From the NCBI RefSeq assembly GCF_001515525.1, contig NZ_BCNQ01000034.1, positions 1 to 34,167 of the forward strand: 34,167 bases of DNA, in the 5' to 3' direction. This document shows, in pieces, positions 8,672 to 15,978 of this stretch (the stretch's first letter is position 1; the number at the start of each line of letters is the position of its first letter). Below the pieces are notes generated by a model. The model was not told where the DNA came from and searched no databases. It saw only the letters and a list, made by a program, of their open reading frames with translations. This DNA comes from Piscicoccus intestinalis NBRC 104926 (lineage in GTDB: Bacteria > Actinomycetota > Actinomycetes > Actinomycetales > Dermatophilaceae). Both the position numbers and the translations under genes were made by a program.

Positions 8672-9309
8672 GCGTGCGGGTAGGCGCCGGAGACGGCGCA
8701 GCCGGTCAGTTGACGGTTGCCGACGCTGAGGGTGGCCACCTGCCCGGTGTCCTGGCCGGAGCCATCGACGCACGTTCCCGCGCGAACCACGAGCGAGAAC
8801 TTCTTGCCGCCCTCGGAGCCGGTGAACTGCACGCCCTTGCTCCACGCCGAGCGCGTCACGCGCAGCGTGTGCTCCCCCACCGACGGACCCTCGGTGGTCA
8901 GCGTGCCCTTCTGCACGACCGCCCGCCACGGCGTGTTGCGGCCGTACGCGGTGAACGCCGTTCCGGCGTCGGCCGGCTGGGTCGGCTTCGCTGACCGGGT
9001 CGCCTGGCCGGTCTTGGGCGCCTGGCCGGGCCTGGTCACCGGTTCGGGGATGGCCGTGTGGACCGACCGAGTCGCCTGACCCGACCGAGTCGGCTTGCTC
9101 GGCTTGGTCGACTCACCCGGCTGTGCCGACCGGGCCGGCTTGCTCGGCTGGCTCGACTGCGCCGGCTGCGACGCGGCGCCCTGCGAGGACGCCGCGACCG
9201 TGGCGGCGCCCGGCGCGCTCGCCGTGTCCGACGCGGTCTGCGTGGCGCCGCCGCAGCCGGCGAGCGCGGCGGCGGTCAGCACGGCACCGACCATGAGCGT
9301 GCGATTCAT
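8662..9309 (-). CDS. Lipoprotein with COG3650-like C-terminal domain
   Basis: A 215-residue secreted lipoprotein. The signal peptide ends in the lipobox LAGC with C19 as the lipidated residue. Residues ~20-115 form a Ser/Pro/Lys/Thr/Gln linker with repeating QATRS and SKPTR-type units, probably a flexible wall-spanning stalk. The last ~95 residues look folded: FTAYGRNTPW, a central strand region, FSLVVRAGTCVDG and LTGCA. That pattern resembles the F-x-A-x-GNEPFW ... CxD ... GCA layout of COG3650-type envelope domains, with a likely disulfide between the two cysteines. This assignment is by eye. GGGGGAG precedes the ATG, and a TAGCGT -10 box lies at 9361-9366. Confidence 0.75.
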   Translation of the reverse strand: MNRTLMVGAVLTAAALAGCGGATQTASDTASAPGAATVAASSQGAASQPAQSSQPSKPARSAQPGESTKPSKPTRSGQATRSVHTAIPEPVTRPGQAPKTGQATRSAKPTQPADAGTAFTAYGRNTPWRAVVQKGTLTTEGPSVGEHTLRVTRSAWSKGVQFTGSEGGKKFSLVVRAGTCVDGSGQDTGQVATLSVGNRQLTGCAVSGAYPHANT

Positions 9310-9360
9310 GTCTCCCCCTGAGAGTGGTGATGCGGTCTCCGGGTCCGGAAACCGCCTCCC

Positions 9361-9366
9361 ACGCTA
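9361..9366 (-). promoter_or_regulatory. Lipoprotein gene -10 box (TAGCGT)
   Basis: The minus-strand TAGCGT would give a leader of about 45 nt ending in the GGGGGAG ribosome site. Confidence 0.45.
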
Positions 9367-9433
9367 GGAAGCGCGGCTCGCAGCGGGCGCACGCCCGCCT
9401 CACAGGAGCCTCACGCGCGCCGCTGCAGGCGCG

Positions 9434-10726
9434 TCACCACAGCTGGAGCCGGCCCTCGACGATGTCGCGGGCGCTCTCGCGCAGGGGGCGGTCGTTGGCG
9501 AACACGTGGGCGCGTAGCCGCGCGGAGGCCTCCTGCACGGGGATGCCGAGCTGGGCCGCGAGCATGCCGACGGCCACCGCCACCTCGTCGAAGCCGCCCA
9601 GATCGACTCCCGCGAGCTCAGCCTCGTCGATGCGGGCGGCGTCGGCCAGCAACGCCGGCATGGCCAGGTCGGCCAGCAGCGCGGCATCGCGCAGAACGGC
9701 CGGGGTCCACGTGGCGCCCGTCGTGCCGAAGAAGCACATCGCGCCGAGCCGCGACCCCGCGAAGCACACCGGGAGACAGAACGCCGAGCGCACCCCGGCC
9801 GGCACGGCGAGCGCGGCGAACACGGGCCAGCGGCCGTCGCTGCGCAGATCCTCGACGAGCACGGGCAGCATCGTGCGGTGGGCGCAGGAGGCGGGTCCTT
9901 CCCCGGCCACCTCCTCGAGGTCACCGGATTGTGCCGCCCACGGGTCGCTGGCCGCGGCCAGCCGCGCCAGGCCGCCCTCCCCGAACACGAACACCACCGC
10001 GCCCCGCACCGCCCCGATGGTGGCGGCCAGCCCGGTGACGGCGGTGAGCCAGTCGTAGGCGCCGTGCTCCTCGAGGCGGCCGATCACCTGCTGCCACAGC
10101 CGGCGCCGGCGACGCTGGGCGTCGCTGCGGGAGTTGCTGCCGTGGGCGCCGGCGACGCCGGCGAAGGCCTCGACGATCCGCAGGTGCCGCGCGGACATCC
10201 GGTGCAGCTGCGCGCGGTAGTCCGCCGCGAGCCGGGTGAGTTCGGCGACGGCGTCGGCCTCGGTCTCCGGCAGCTCGGTCTCCGGCAGCTCGGTCTCCGG
10301 GGGCGCGCCGAGGTCGGTGAGGTCCTCGACGTGACTGAGCAACCCGACGACCCGGGACCCGTCGTCGGTCAGCGCGGAGTTGCGCACGCTCCACGTCTTG
10401 CGCACGAACCCGGCGCCGTCGGCGCGCTCCCGGATGTCGTACCGCTGCCACGGCAGCAGGTGCGGTTCGCCGGTCGACAGCACGCTCTCGAACGAGGCGC
10501 GCAGGGAGTCGGCGCCGCGGGTCTCGGGGGTCTCGGGGGTCGCGGGGTTGTCGGGAAAGGCCTCGAAGACGTCGAGCCCGACGAGTTCGGCGCGCTCCCG
10601 GCCCGTCCGCGCGAGGAAGGCGTCGTTGGCGGCGACGATGCGCAACCGCTCGTCCAGCAGCAGATAGGCCGTGGGCGAGGCCGTGAACAACTGGCTCGTG
10701 GCTGCTGAACTCACCTCGTCATGCAT
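9434..10726 (-). CDS. PAS-GAF-ANTAR sensor / RNA-binding antiterminator protein
   Basis: A 430-residue cytoplasmic sensor. A PAS domain spans about residues 8-125 (SPTAYLLLDERLRIVAANDAFLARTG). A linker with PETEL repeats follows, then a GAF domain at about 225-360 and a C-terminal ANTAR helix bundle at about 375-428 (VAVAVGMLAAQLGIPVQEASARLRAHV). ANTAR domains bind paired hairpins in mRNA leaders to block termination, so the signal sensed by PAS or GAF probably acts on RNA. I see no partner hairpins or kinase nearby. I chose ATG 10726, with a GGGGGGAG site 4 nt upstream. An in-frame ATG at 10783 overlaps the TAAAAT -10 box and is unlikely. Confidence 0.88.
   Translation of the reverse strand: MHDEVSSAATSQLFTASPTAYLLLDERLRIVAANDAFLARTGRERAELVGLDVFEAFPDNPATPETPETRGADSLRASFESVLSTGEPHLLPWQRYDIRERADGAGFVRKTWSVRNSALTDDGSRVVGLLSHVEDLTDLGAPPETELPETELPETEADAVAELTRLAADYRAQLHRMSARHLRIVEAFAGVAGAHGSNSRSDAQRRRRRLWQQVIGRLEEHGAYDWLTAVTGLAATIGAVRGAVVFVFGEGGLARLAAASDPWAAQSGDLEEVAGEGPASCAHRTMLPVLVEDLRSDGRWPVFAALAVPAGVRSAFCLPVCFAGSRLGAMCFFGTTGATWTPAVLRDAALLADLAMPALLADAARIDEAELAGVDLGGFDEVAVAVGMLAAQLGIPVQEASARLRAHVFANDRPLRESARDIVEGRLQLW
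10261..10300. repeat. 15-bp tandem repeat in the PAS-GAF linker
   Basis: The unit CGGTCTCCGGCAGCT occurs about 2.7 times and encodes the PETEL repeats on the minus strand. The unit length keeps the frame. Confidence 0.85.
10518..10546. repeat. 9-bp tandem repeat in the PAS domain
   Basis: GGGTCTCGG-type units recur and encode the ATPETPET stretch on the minus strand, in an apparent loop of the PAS domain. Confidence 0.6.
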
Positions 10727-10781
10727 CCGACTCCCCCCAGACACGGCGGACGGTGCGGGCCCGCGCGCAGCGGACGCATCC

Positions 10782-10803
10782 ATTTTATCCGGATCGACCG
10801 GAT
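10782..10803 (-). promoter_or_regulatory. PAS-GAF-ANTAR promoter: TAAAAT -10 with adjacent inverted repeat
   Basis: The minus strand has TAAAAT at 10787-10782. Directly upstream is the inverted repeat ATCCGG-N5-CCGGAT (10787-10803), in the spacer where a repressor could sit. A start near 10775 gives a leader of about 50 nt to ATG 10726. Confidence 0.5.
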
Positions 10804-10911
10804 CTGGCGCCGCGAAACCGGCCGCCGGGGGCCCGTCGGCGGCGAACGGCCGGTCTCGTCAAGTCCCGTACCTGTCCCGCGCATGTCCAGCCATCGCGAC
10901 CGGCGCTGACT

Positions 10912-10933
10912 CACCGCCGGGCGCCCGGCGGTG
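10912..10933. promoter_or_regulatory. 22-bp perfect palindrome upstream of the dehydrogenase gene
   Basis: CACCGCCGGGC is followed directly by its reverse complement, with no spacer. It ends 42 nt before the dehydrogenase ATG. Loop-free symmetry suits a protein-binding operator better than a hairpin. Confidence 0.45.
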
Positions 10934-10975
10934 GTTCGATGAGGACGTCGATCCGACTCACGAAGGAGCCGCGCC

Positions 10976-12019
10976 ATGACCGCCACGCCCACCGAGCTGC
11001 CCGACTCCATGCGGGCCTCGGTCCTCCACCCGGACCTGAGCATCACGACCGACGAGGTGCCCGTGCCCGCCCTCGACGCCGACGAGGTGCTCGTGCAGGT
11101 CGGCGCCGTCGGGGTCTGCGGCTCCGACGTGCACTACTGGAAGCATGGCCGGATCGCCGACTTCGTCGTCGACACCGACATCATCCTCGGCCACGAACTC
11201 GGCGGCCGGATCGTCGCCGTCGGCGCCGGCATCGACGACGCCCGCCTCGGGCAACGGGTGGCCGTCGAGCCGCAGCGCTCCTGCCGCGTGTGCGAGTACT
11301 GCAAGTCGGGCCGCTACAACCTGTGCCCGAAGATGGAGTTCTACGCCACCCCGCCGATCGACGGCGGCTTCTGCGAGTACGTGACGATCCAGGCCGACTA
11401 CGCCCACCCGATCCCCGACGAGGTCAGCGACGCCGCGGCCGCGATGCTCGAGCCGCTGTCGGTCGGCATCGCCGCCGCCCGCAAGGCCGATCTGCGCCCG
11501 GGCCAGAGCGTGTTCATCGCCGGAGCCGGTCCGATCGGCATCATCCAGTGCCAGGTCGCGCGCGCGTTCGGGGCCGCGCGGATCATCGTCTCCGACCCGG
11601 CGCAGCCGCGCCGCGAGCTCGCGCTGCAGCACGGCGCCACCGAGGTCGTCGACCCGACCGCCACCGATGTGTCAACCGCCGGGTACAACGTGGACGCGTT
11701 CATCGACTGCGCCGGCGTCGCCCCCGCCGTCGTCAGCGGCATGCACACGGTCAAGCCCGGCGGCCACGTCGTGCTCGTCGGCATGGGCGCCGACGAGATC
11801 GCCCTGCCGATCCCGCTCATCCAGAACTACGAGCTGGTCGTCACCGGCATCTTCCGCTACACCGACACCTATCCCCTCGGCATCCACTTCGTCGCCAGCG
11901 GCAAGGTCGACCTCGACGCGCTCGTCACGAGCAGTTACGGCCTCGACGAGGCGCAGACCGCGCTCAGCCGGGCCGGGGCCCCCGACGAGCTCAAGGTCGT
12001 CGTGCGGCCCAGGGAGTAG
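10976..12019 (+). CDS. Zinc-dependent polyol dehydrogenase (sorbitol/xylitol dehydrogenase-like)
   Basis: A medium-chain zinc alcohol dehydrogenase of 347 residues. Catalytic zinc ligands are C48 (GVCGSD), H73-E74 (GHE) and E159 (EPL). The structural zinc site is the four-cysteine set C103, C106, C109, C117. The nucleotide fold carries GAGPIG at 183-188. The HYW and EPLSV context fits the L-iditol/sorbitol/xylitol branch, which oxidises polyols to ketoses with NAD. The exact substrate is not readable. AAGGAG lies at 10963-10968 before the ATG. The class II aldolase gene starts 8 nt after the stop, so the two form an operon for sugar or polyol breakdown. Confidence 0.88.
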   Translation: MTATPTELPDSMRASVLHPDLSITTDEVPVPALDADEVLVQVGAVGVCGSDVHYWKHGRIADFVVDTDIILGHELGGRIVAVGAGIDDARLGQRVAVEPQRSCRVCEYCKSGRYNLCPKMEFYATPPIDGGFCEYVTIQADYAHPIPDEVSDAAAAMLEPLSVGIAAARKADLRPGQSVFIAGAGPIGIIQCQVARAFGAARIIVSDPAQPRRELALQHGATEVVDPTATDVSTAGYNVDAFIDCAGVAPAVVSGMHTVKPGGHVVLVGMGADEIALPIPLIQNYELVVTGIFRYTDTYPLGIHFVASGKVDLDALVTSSYGLDEAQTALSRAGAPDELKVVVRPRE

Positions 12020-12027
12020 CGCCTGCG

Positions 12028-12684
12028 ATGCTCGCGGCCGAACGCGACGCGGTCGCCGACGCCTGTCGCCGCCTGCGCCGGGAGGGCCTCGTCGTGGGGA
12101 CCGCCGGCAACGTCTCGGTGCGCGTCGGCGACCTCGTGGTCATCTCCCCCAGCGGCGTCGACTACGACGAGCTGACCGGCGCCGACGTCGGCGTGCACGC
12201 CCTCGACGGCACCGCCGTGGAGGCGACGCTCGCACCCTCGAGCGAGCTGCCGCTGCACCTGGCGGTGTACGCCGACACCGAGCACCGCGCGATCGTGCAC
12301 ACCCACGCGCCGCACTCGACCGCGCTGTCGACCCTCGTCGACGAGGTGCCTCCCGGGCACTACTACACGGCGATGTTCGGCGGCCCGGTGCGCGTCGCCC
12401 CGTACGCGACGTACGGCTCCGAACAGCTCGCGCGGCACGTGCGCGCCGCGTTGGAGGGGCGCACCGCGGCCCTGTTGAGCAACCACGGCGCGGTGCTCGT
12501 CGGGGCGGCGCTGCCCGCGCTACTGGATCGCACCGCCTACCTGGAGTACATCTGTCAGGTGCAGCTGCTCGCCGGGGCGTACCCGGCGCCCCAGCGGCTG
12601 CTCGACGAGGCGGAGATCGCCACCGTCGCCAGGCTCCTCGCCGGCTACGGGCAGACTCCGACGCGCCCGCGCGATCAGGGGTGA
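12028..12684 (+). CDS. Class II aldolase (fuculose-phosphate aldolase / OtnC-like)
   Basis: A 218-residue class II zinc aldolase/decarboxylase of the AraD/FucA superfamily. The predicted active site is complete: E73 (SSELPLH), H91 and H93 (HTHAPHS) and H153 (SNHG), matching E. coli FucA numbering closely. Residues near 26-32 (AGNVSVR) form the phosphate loop. Members cleave sugar phosphates into dihydroxyacetone phosphate plus an aldehyde, or decarboxylate 3-oxo-tetronate 4-phosphate (OtnC). The AGGGAG ribosome site is at the end of the upstream dehydrogenase gene. No kinase is next to it; the only sugar-acid kinase in the window is at 28006-29430. The substrate remains open. Confidence 0.85.
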   Translation: MLAAERDAVADACRRLRREGLVVGTAGNVSVRVGDLVVISPSGVDYDELTGADVGVHALDGTAVEATLAPSSELPLHLAVYADTEHRAIVHTHAPHSTALSTLVDEVPPGHYYTAMFGGPVRVAPYATYGSEQLARHVRAALEGRTAALLSNHGAVLVGAALPALLDRTAYLEYICQVQLLAGAYPAPQRLLDEAEIATVARLLAGYGQTPTRPRDQG

Positions 12685-12718
12685 GGGGCGGCGCCGACCA
12701 CCCGCGTGGCCCGGGCTC

Positions 12719-12787
12719 TTCAGACTCAGGCTCAGGCTCGGACTCCGGCTCAGGCTCAGGCTCACGCGGACTCAGGCTCAGGCTCCG
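12719..12787. repeat. Hexamer-based tandem repeat between convergent genes
   Basis: GACTCAGGCTCAGGCTC-like blocks recur several times across the 93-bp space between the aldolase gene and the minus-strand marR gene, reaching its last codons. No terminator hairpin stands out here. Confidence 0.75.
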
Positions 12788-13365
12788 CGGGTCGGCACGT
12801 CGCCGTCGGGGTCGATGCTCGGCAGCACCGCCTCCCCGAAGGCGGTCACCTGGCCGACCTGCGCGTCGCTGAGGTGGTCGAACACGAGGTGACGCACCCA
12901 GGCCACGTGGGCGGGCGCGGCGTCGCGCACCTTCGCCAGCCCCTCGGCCGTCAGCGCCGCGTTCGTCGAGCGGCGGTCGAACTCGTCGGTCTCGCGCACG
13001 ATGTAGTTCTTCGACTCCAGCCGCTTCGCCACGTGCGACAGCCGCGACAGCGACCCGCTCGTGAGGATCGACAGCTGGCTCATCCGCAGCCGCGGCGGCG
13101 AGCGCTCCGCCAGCACCGCCAGCACGAGGTACTCGAAATAGCTGAGGTCTGCGTCGCGCTGCAGCTGCTGATCGAGCCGACCCGGCAGCTTCAGCAGCAG
13201 CGCGTGGAGCGTCAGCCAGGCGGCCCGCTCCTGCGGGCTCAGCCACGGGTCGCGGTCCGACGTCGCCTCCACGGCTTGAGCGGCTTCCACGGCTTCCACG
13301 GCCTCCACGGCTTCCGCGGGCCCCGGGCTCCGGGTCGGGTCATCCCCCGCGAAGTCGCTGGACAT
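12778..13365 (-). CDS. MarR-family transcriptional regulator
   Basis: A 195-residue winged-helix regulator. Residues 1-45 are a low-complexity tail with EAVEAVEA repeats. The MarR core runs from about 45 to 190: dimer helices, the recognition region SILTSGSLSRLSHVAKRLESKNYIVR, and the wing ending DEFDRRSTNAALTAEGLAKV. The DRRSTN and LTAEG signatures are typical. MarR proteins usually repress nearby genes until a small ligand binds; candidates are itself and dosS upstream on the same strand. I chose ATG 13365, because a TACGAT -10 box lies 6 nt upstream (leaderless). An upstream in-frame start at 13521 would cross that promoter. Confidence 0.9.
   Translation of the reverse strand: MSSDFAGDDPTRSPGPAEAVEAVEAVEAAQAVEATSDRDPWLSPQERAAWLTLHALLLKLPGRLDQQLQRDADLSYFEYLVLAVLAERSPPRLRMSQLSILTSGSLSRLSHVAKRLESKNYIVRETDEFDRRSTNAALTAEGLAKVRDAAPAHVAWVRHLVFDHLSDAQVGQVTAFGEAVLPSIDPDGDVPTRGA
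13272..13316. repeat. 9-bp tandem repeat in the marR N-terminus
   Basis: Five units of CGGCTTCCA-type sequence encode the EAVEAVEA tail on the minus strand. The length keeps the frame. Confidence 0.85.
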
Positions 13366-13371
13366 GGGTTC

Positions 13372-13377
13372 ATCGTA
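13372..13377 (-). promoter_or_regulatory. marR -10 box (TACGAT), leaderless geometry
   Basis: Minus-strand TACGAT is followed by 6 nt and then ATG 13365, with no ribosome site. Confidence 0.6.
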
Positions 13378-13524
13378 GGGCACGACCGGCCGCCGGGCCG
13401 CGCGCCGCGACCTCGCCGAGCCCGGATATAACCGCCGGTCACAGGCCTGCCACAGCGTCAGGCCAGCCGTGCACCAGCCCCGGGCCAGCCCCGGACCGGC
13501 GCCCGGCCGGCGCTCAACCAACGC

Positions 13525-15246
13525 TCAACGCAGCGGGACCCGCCAGCGCAGCAGGGTGCCGTTCGGGGTGCGCGCGCTGATCGAGAACGTGCCGCCGTGC
13601 GCGGCGGCACGGCTCGCGAGGTTCTCCAGGCCGCTGCGGCCGCCCCGGTCGGCGACGCCCACGCCGTCGTCCTGAATCGTCACGACAAGCCCATCGAGGG
13701 TGCTGACCCGCACCTGGGCGTCGCGGGCGCGGGAGTGCCGCACGATGTTCGACAGGCCCTCGCGCACGACCGCGACGACGTCCTGCTCCAGCTGCGGCGG
13801 CACCTCGCCGAGCGTGCCCTCGAACGCCAGGTCGGGCACGAAGCCGGAGTGCTCCGCGAACTGTTCGACGAGGATCTCGATCTGCGGCCCGAGGCCGCCC
13901 TCCGGGAGGTGCTGGTGCAGCTCGAAGATCGCCTCGCGCAGGTCCTTGACGGCCAGGTCGAGTTCGTCGACGACGCCCTCGATCCGCTCGCGCACCGGTC
14001 CCTGCGTGTGCCGGGCCCCGGCCTGCAGGGTCAGCCCTGCCGCGTAGAGCCGCTGGATGACGTGATCGTGCATGTCGCGGGCGATCCGGTCGCGTTCCTC
14101 CAGGAGCCGCGAGCGGGCCCGCTGCCGCTGCGCCCGGCCGGCCTCGATCGCCAGCCCCATCTGCTCGGCGAAGACCCGCAGCAGCCCCATCGTCTCGTTG
14201 GCCGCGCCGCGCGCCTCGGGGTCCCAGGCCAGGGCCAGCAGCGCGACCTCGACCTCGCCGACGGTGATCGGCACGATCGCGCAGGCGCCGAGCACGTCGA
14301 CGCCCCCCAGGTCGGCGAGCTCACCGGCCAGCTGCCCGACGTGACGGTCTCCCGGCATCGCCATGAGCAGCAGCGGCACCCGCTCGCGCATGAGGACGGG
14401 CCAGCGGGGGCTGCGCAGCGGCTCGCCGAGGCGGCGACGGCCCGTCGCGGCGCCCTCCAGCGCCCGCACGACCAGCCGGCCCTCGGGGTCGCGCACCGCG
14501 AGCATGCCGAGCCGGGCGCCGCCGAGGTCGCGGGCGCGCTTGACCATGCGGTTCAGCGCCGCCTCCTCGTTGCGGCCCTCCAGCAGCGTCTGGGTGAGCT
14601 CGGCGACGACCTGGGTCCACTCCTCCCGGCCGCGCGCGCGGCGGTACAGCTGGGCGTTCTCGATGGCGATGCCCGCGGCGGCGGCGAGCCCCTCGAGCAC
14701 CGTCTCGTCGTCGGCGTCGAAGGGCTTTCCGTCGAGCCGGTCACACAGGTAGAGGTTGCCGAAGACCTGGTCGCGCACCCGCACCGGCGCCCCGATGAAC
14801 GCGCGCATCTGCGGGTGGTGCGGCGGGAAGCCGACGGAGTCGGGGTGCGTCGTGACGTCTTCGATGCGCAGCGTCGCGGGCTCCCGGATGAGCAGGCCGA
14901 GCACACCCTCGCCGTGCGGCGGCGCGCCCATCCGGTCGCGGGTGTCGTCGTCGATGCCGTAGGTGAGGAAGTCCGCCACCTCGTGCCCCGTGGAGTCGAG
15001 CACGCCGAGCGCGCCGTAGCGGGCGCCGAGCAGCATGCACGCGGAGTCCAGCATCTTCGTCAGCACCGCGTCCAGGGACAGGTCCGAACTGATCGTGACG
15101 ACCGCGTCGAGCAGCTGCGAGAGCCGCTCCTGGGCCTGGGTGGCGTCGGCCGCGCGGCGCCGGATCTCACCGATGAGATCCTCCAGGTCGAGCGCGGCCC
15201 CGGAGAACGGCCGCGACTCCGGACCGTCAGTGCGCGAAGGACTCAC
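13525..15246 (-). CDS. devS: DosS/DevS-like GAF sensor histidine kinase
   Basis: A 573-residue soluble kinase with two GAF domains (about 45-205 and 215-370), a HisKA_3 dimer domain and a HATPase. The phosphorylated histidine is H393 in DRIARDMHDHVIQRL, almost the mycobacterial DosS sequence. ATP-binding motifs are N500 (REGLSNIVRH), DDGVG (526-530) and GRSGLENL. In GAF-1, H144 (GFPPHHPQM) and Y166 (FGNLYL) align, with the same 22-residue spacing, to the heme ligand His149 and distal Tyr171 of DosS. It is therefore likely a heme sensor of O2, NO or CO. The GTG start at 15246 overlaps the usp stop by GTGA. The partner regulator is at 15979-16692. Confidence 0.88.
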   Translation of the reverse strand: MSPSRTDGPESRPFSGAALDLEDLIGEIRRRAADATQAQERLSQLLDAVVTISSDLSLDAVLTKMLDSACMLLGARYGALGVLDSTGHEVADFLTYGIDDDTRDRMGAPPHGEGVLGLLIREPATLRIEDVTTHPDSVGFPPHHPQMRAFIGAPVRVRDQVFGNLYLCDRLDGKPFDADDETVLEGLAAAAGIAIENAQLYRRARGREEWTQVVAELTQTLLEGRNEEAALNRMVKRARDLGGARLGMLAVRDPEGRLVVRALEGAATGRRRLGEPLRSPRWPVLMRERVPLLLMAMPGDRHVGQLAGELADLGGVDVLGACAIVPITVGEVEVALLALAWDPEARGAANETMGLLRVFAEQMGLAIEAGRAQRQRARSRLLEERDRIARDMHDHVIQRLYAAGLTLQAGARHTQGPVRERIEGVVDELDLAVKDLREAIFELHQHLPEGGLGPQIEILVEQFAEHSGFVPDLAFEGTLGEVPPQLEQDVVAVVREGLSNIVRHSRARDAQVRVSTLDGLVVTIQDDGVGVADRGGRSGLENLASRAAAHGGTFSISARTPNGTLLRWRVPLR

Positions 15247-15827
15247 GCAGTCGATGCTAAGCCGGTCGCCACCGGCGGTGTCGTCCGCACCGTCAGCACG
15301 TCGCACTCGGCGTGGCGCTGGCAGTAGGCCGCCAGCTCCTCGCGAACATCGGTGGCCTCGGAAACATCGGTGGCCTCGGAAACATCGGTGGGCTCGAACG
15401 CCTCGGATGCCCCGGATGCCCGGGATGCCCCGGACACCTCGGGGGGCTCGGTGTCGGGTGCGCCGGAGCGGCCCGGGGCCGGGTCGTCGGCGGCGACGAC
15501 GAGGATGTCGGCGCCGGCGCTGCGTTCGACGAGCGCGGGGCCGGGGTCGCCCTCGGCGATCTCGAAGGTCACGGGCACCCGCGGGAACTCCCGCAGCGCG
15601 CGCAGGGCGGCGGCGAAGCTCGCGTTGTCGGCCTCGTCGCGTTGGGCGGGGTCGGTGCCGTCGGGGACGAGGTGCACGAACCGCACCCGGGCACCGCGGG
15701 AAGCAGCCTCCTGCGCGGCCGCGCGGGCCACCGCGTGGGTGCCGGCGAGACCGAGGAGGCCGGCCACCACGTCGCGTGCCGCGATGCCGGTCAGGGGCGG
15801 TGTCAGCGCCCACTTGCTGCCCGTCAT
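15243..15827 (-). CDS. Divergent universal-stress-like protein
   Basis: A 194-residue protein with a UspA-like start (a domain opening with DVVAGLLGLAGTHAVARAAAQEAASRGARVRFVHLVP) and a C-terminal CDVLTVR strand matching the CPVLVVR end of Usp domains. Between them, the glycine-rich ATP loop is replaced by an acidic, repetitive stretch (about residues 125-170) containing TDVSEA repeats, so nucleotide binding is doubtful. In M. tuberculosis a Usp gene (Rv3134c) precedes dosR-dosS; here it sits between them. I chose ATG 15827 because a DosR-like box lies about 43 nt upstream; an in-frame ATG at 15947 would place that box inside the gene. The stop overlaps the dosS start. Confidence 0.7.
   Translation of the reverse strand: MTGSKWALTPPLTGIAARDVVAGLLGLAGTHAVARAAAQEAASRGARVRFVHLVPDGTDPAQRDEADNASFAAALRALREFPRVPVTFEIAEGDPGPALVERSAGADILVVAADDPAPGRSGAPDTEPPEVSGASRASGASEAFEPTDVSEATDVSEATDVREELAAYCQRHAECDVLTVRTTPPVATGLASTA
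15343..15396. repeat. 18-bp tandem repeat in the usp-like gene
   Basis: Three copies of an 18-bp unit (core ACATCGGTGGCCTCGGAA) encode TDVSEA repeats on the minus strand, in the region where the Usp nucleotide loop would be expected. Confidence 0.88.
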
Positions 15828-15863
15828 GGTGCCCAGCGTGACTCTCGATCCGAGGGTCACACA

Positions 15864-15877
15864 GGGCCATTGGTCCC
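15864..15877 (-). promoter_or_regulatory. DosR-like box upstream of usp-devS
   Basis: Minus-strand GGGACCAATGGCCC resembles the mycobacterial DosR box (GGGAC at one end, GNCCC at the other). Its centre is 43.5 nt before the usp ATG. If the mRNA is leaderless, that is the -42 to -44 position used by activating DosR sites. Confidence 0.6.
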
Positions 15878-15924
15878 CACGACGGTACGCTCGGCCCGCC
15901 GCCGTCAACATCGCGGGGCGGCCC

Positions 15925-15952
15925 GCATCAGGCCTGTGAGCAGGCATGATGC
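15925..15952 (-). terminator. Hairpin after the devR-like gene
   Basis: GCATCA and CCTG pair with CAGG and TGATGC across a 4-nt loop, with one 2-nt internal mismatch. A second short hairpin, CGTGAC-GAGC-GTCACG (15955-15970), lies between it and the devR stop. Together they may end transcripts from glnE-devR. Confidence 0.5.
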
Positions 15953-15978
15953 GACGTGACGAGCGTCACGAACGGCGC

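Noticed and set aside
15343-15396. Possible CRISPR-like repeats
   Set aside because: The units are contiguous 18-bp in-frame tandem repeats with no spacers.
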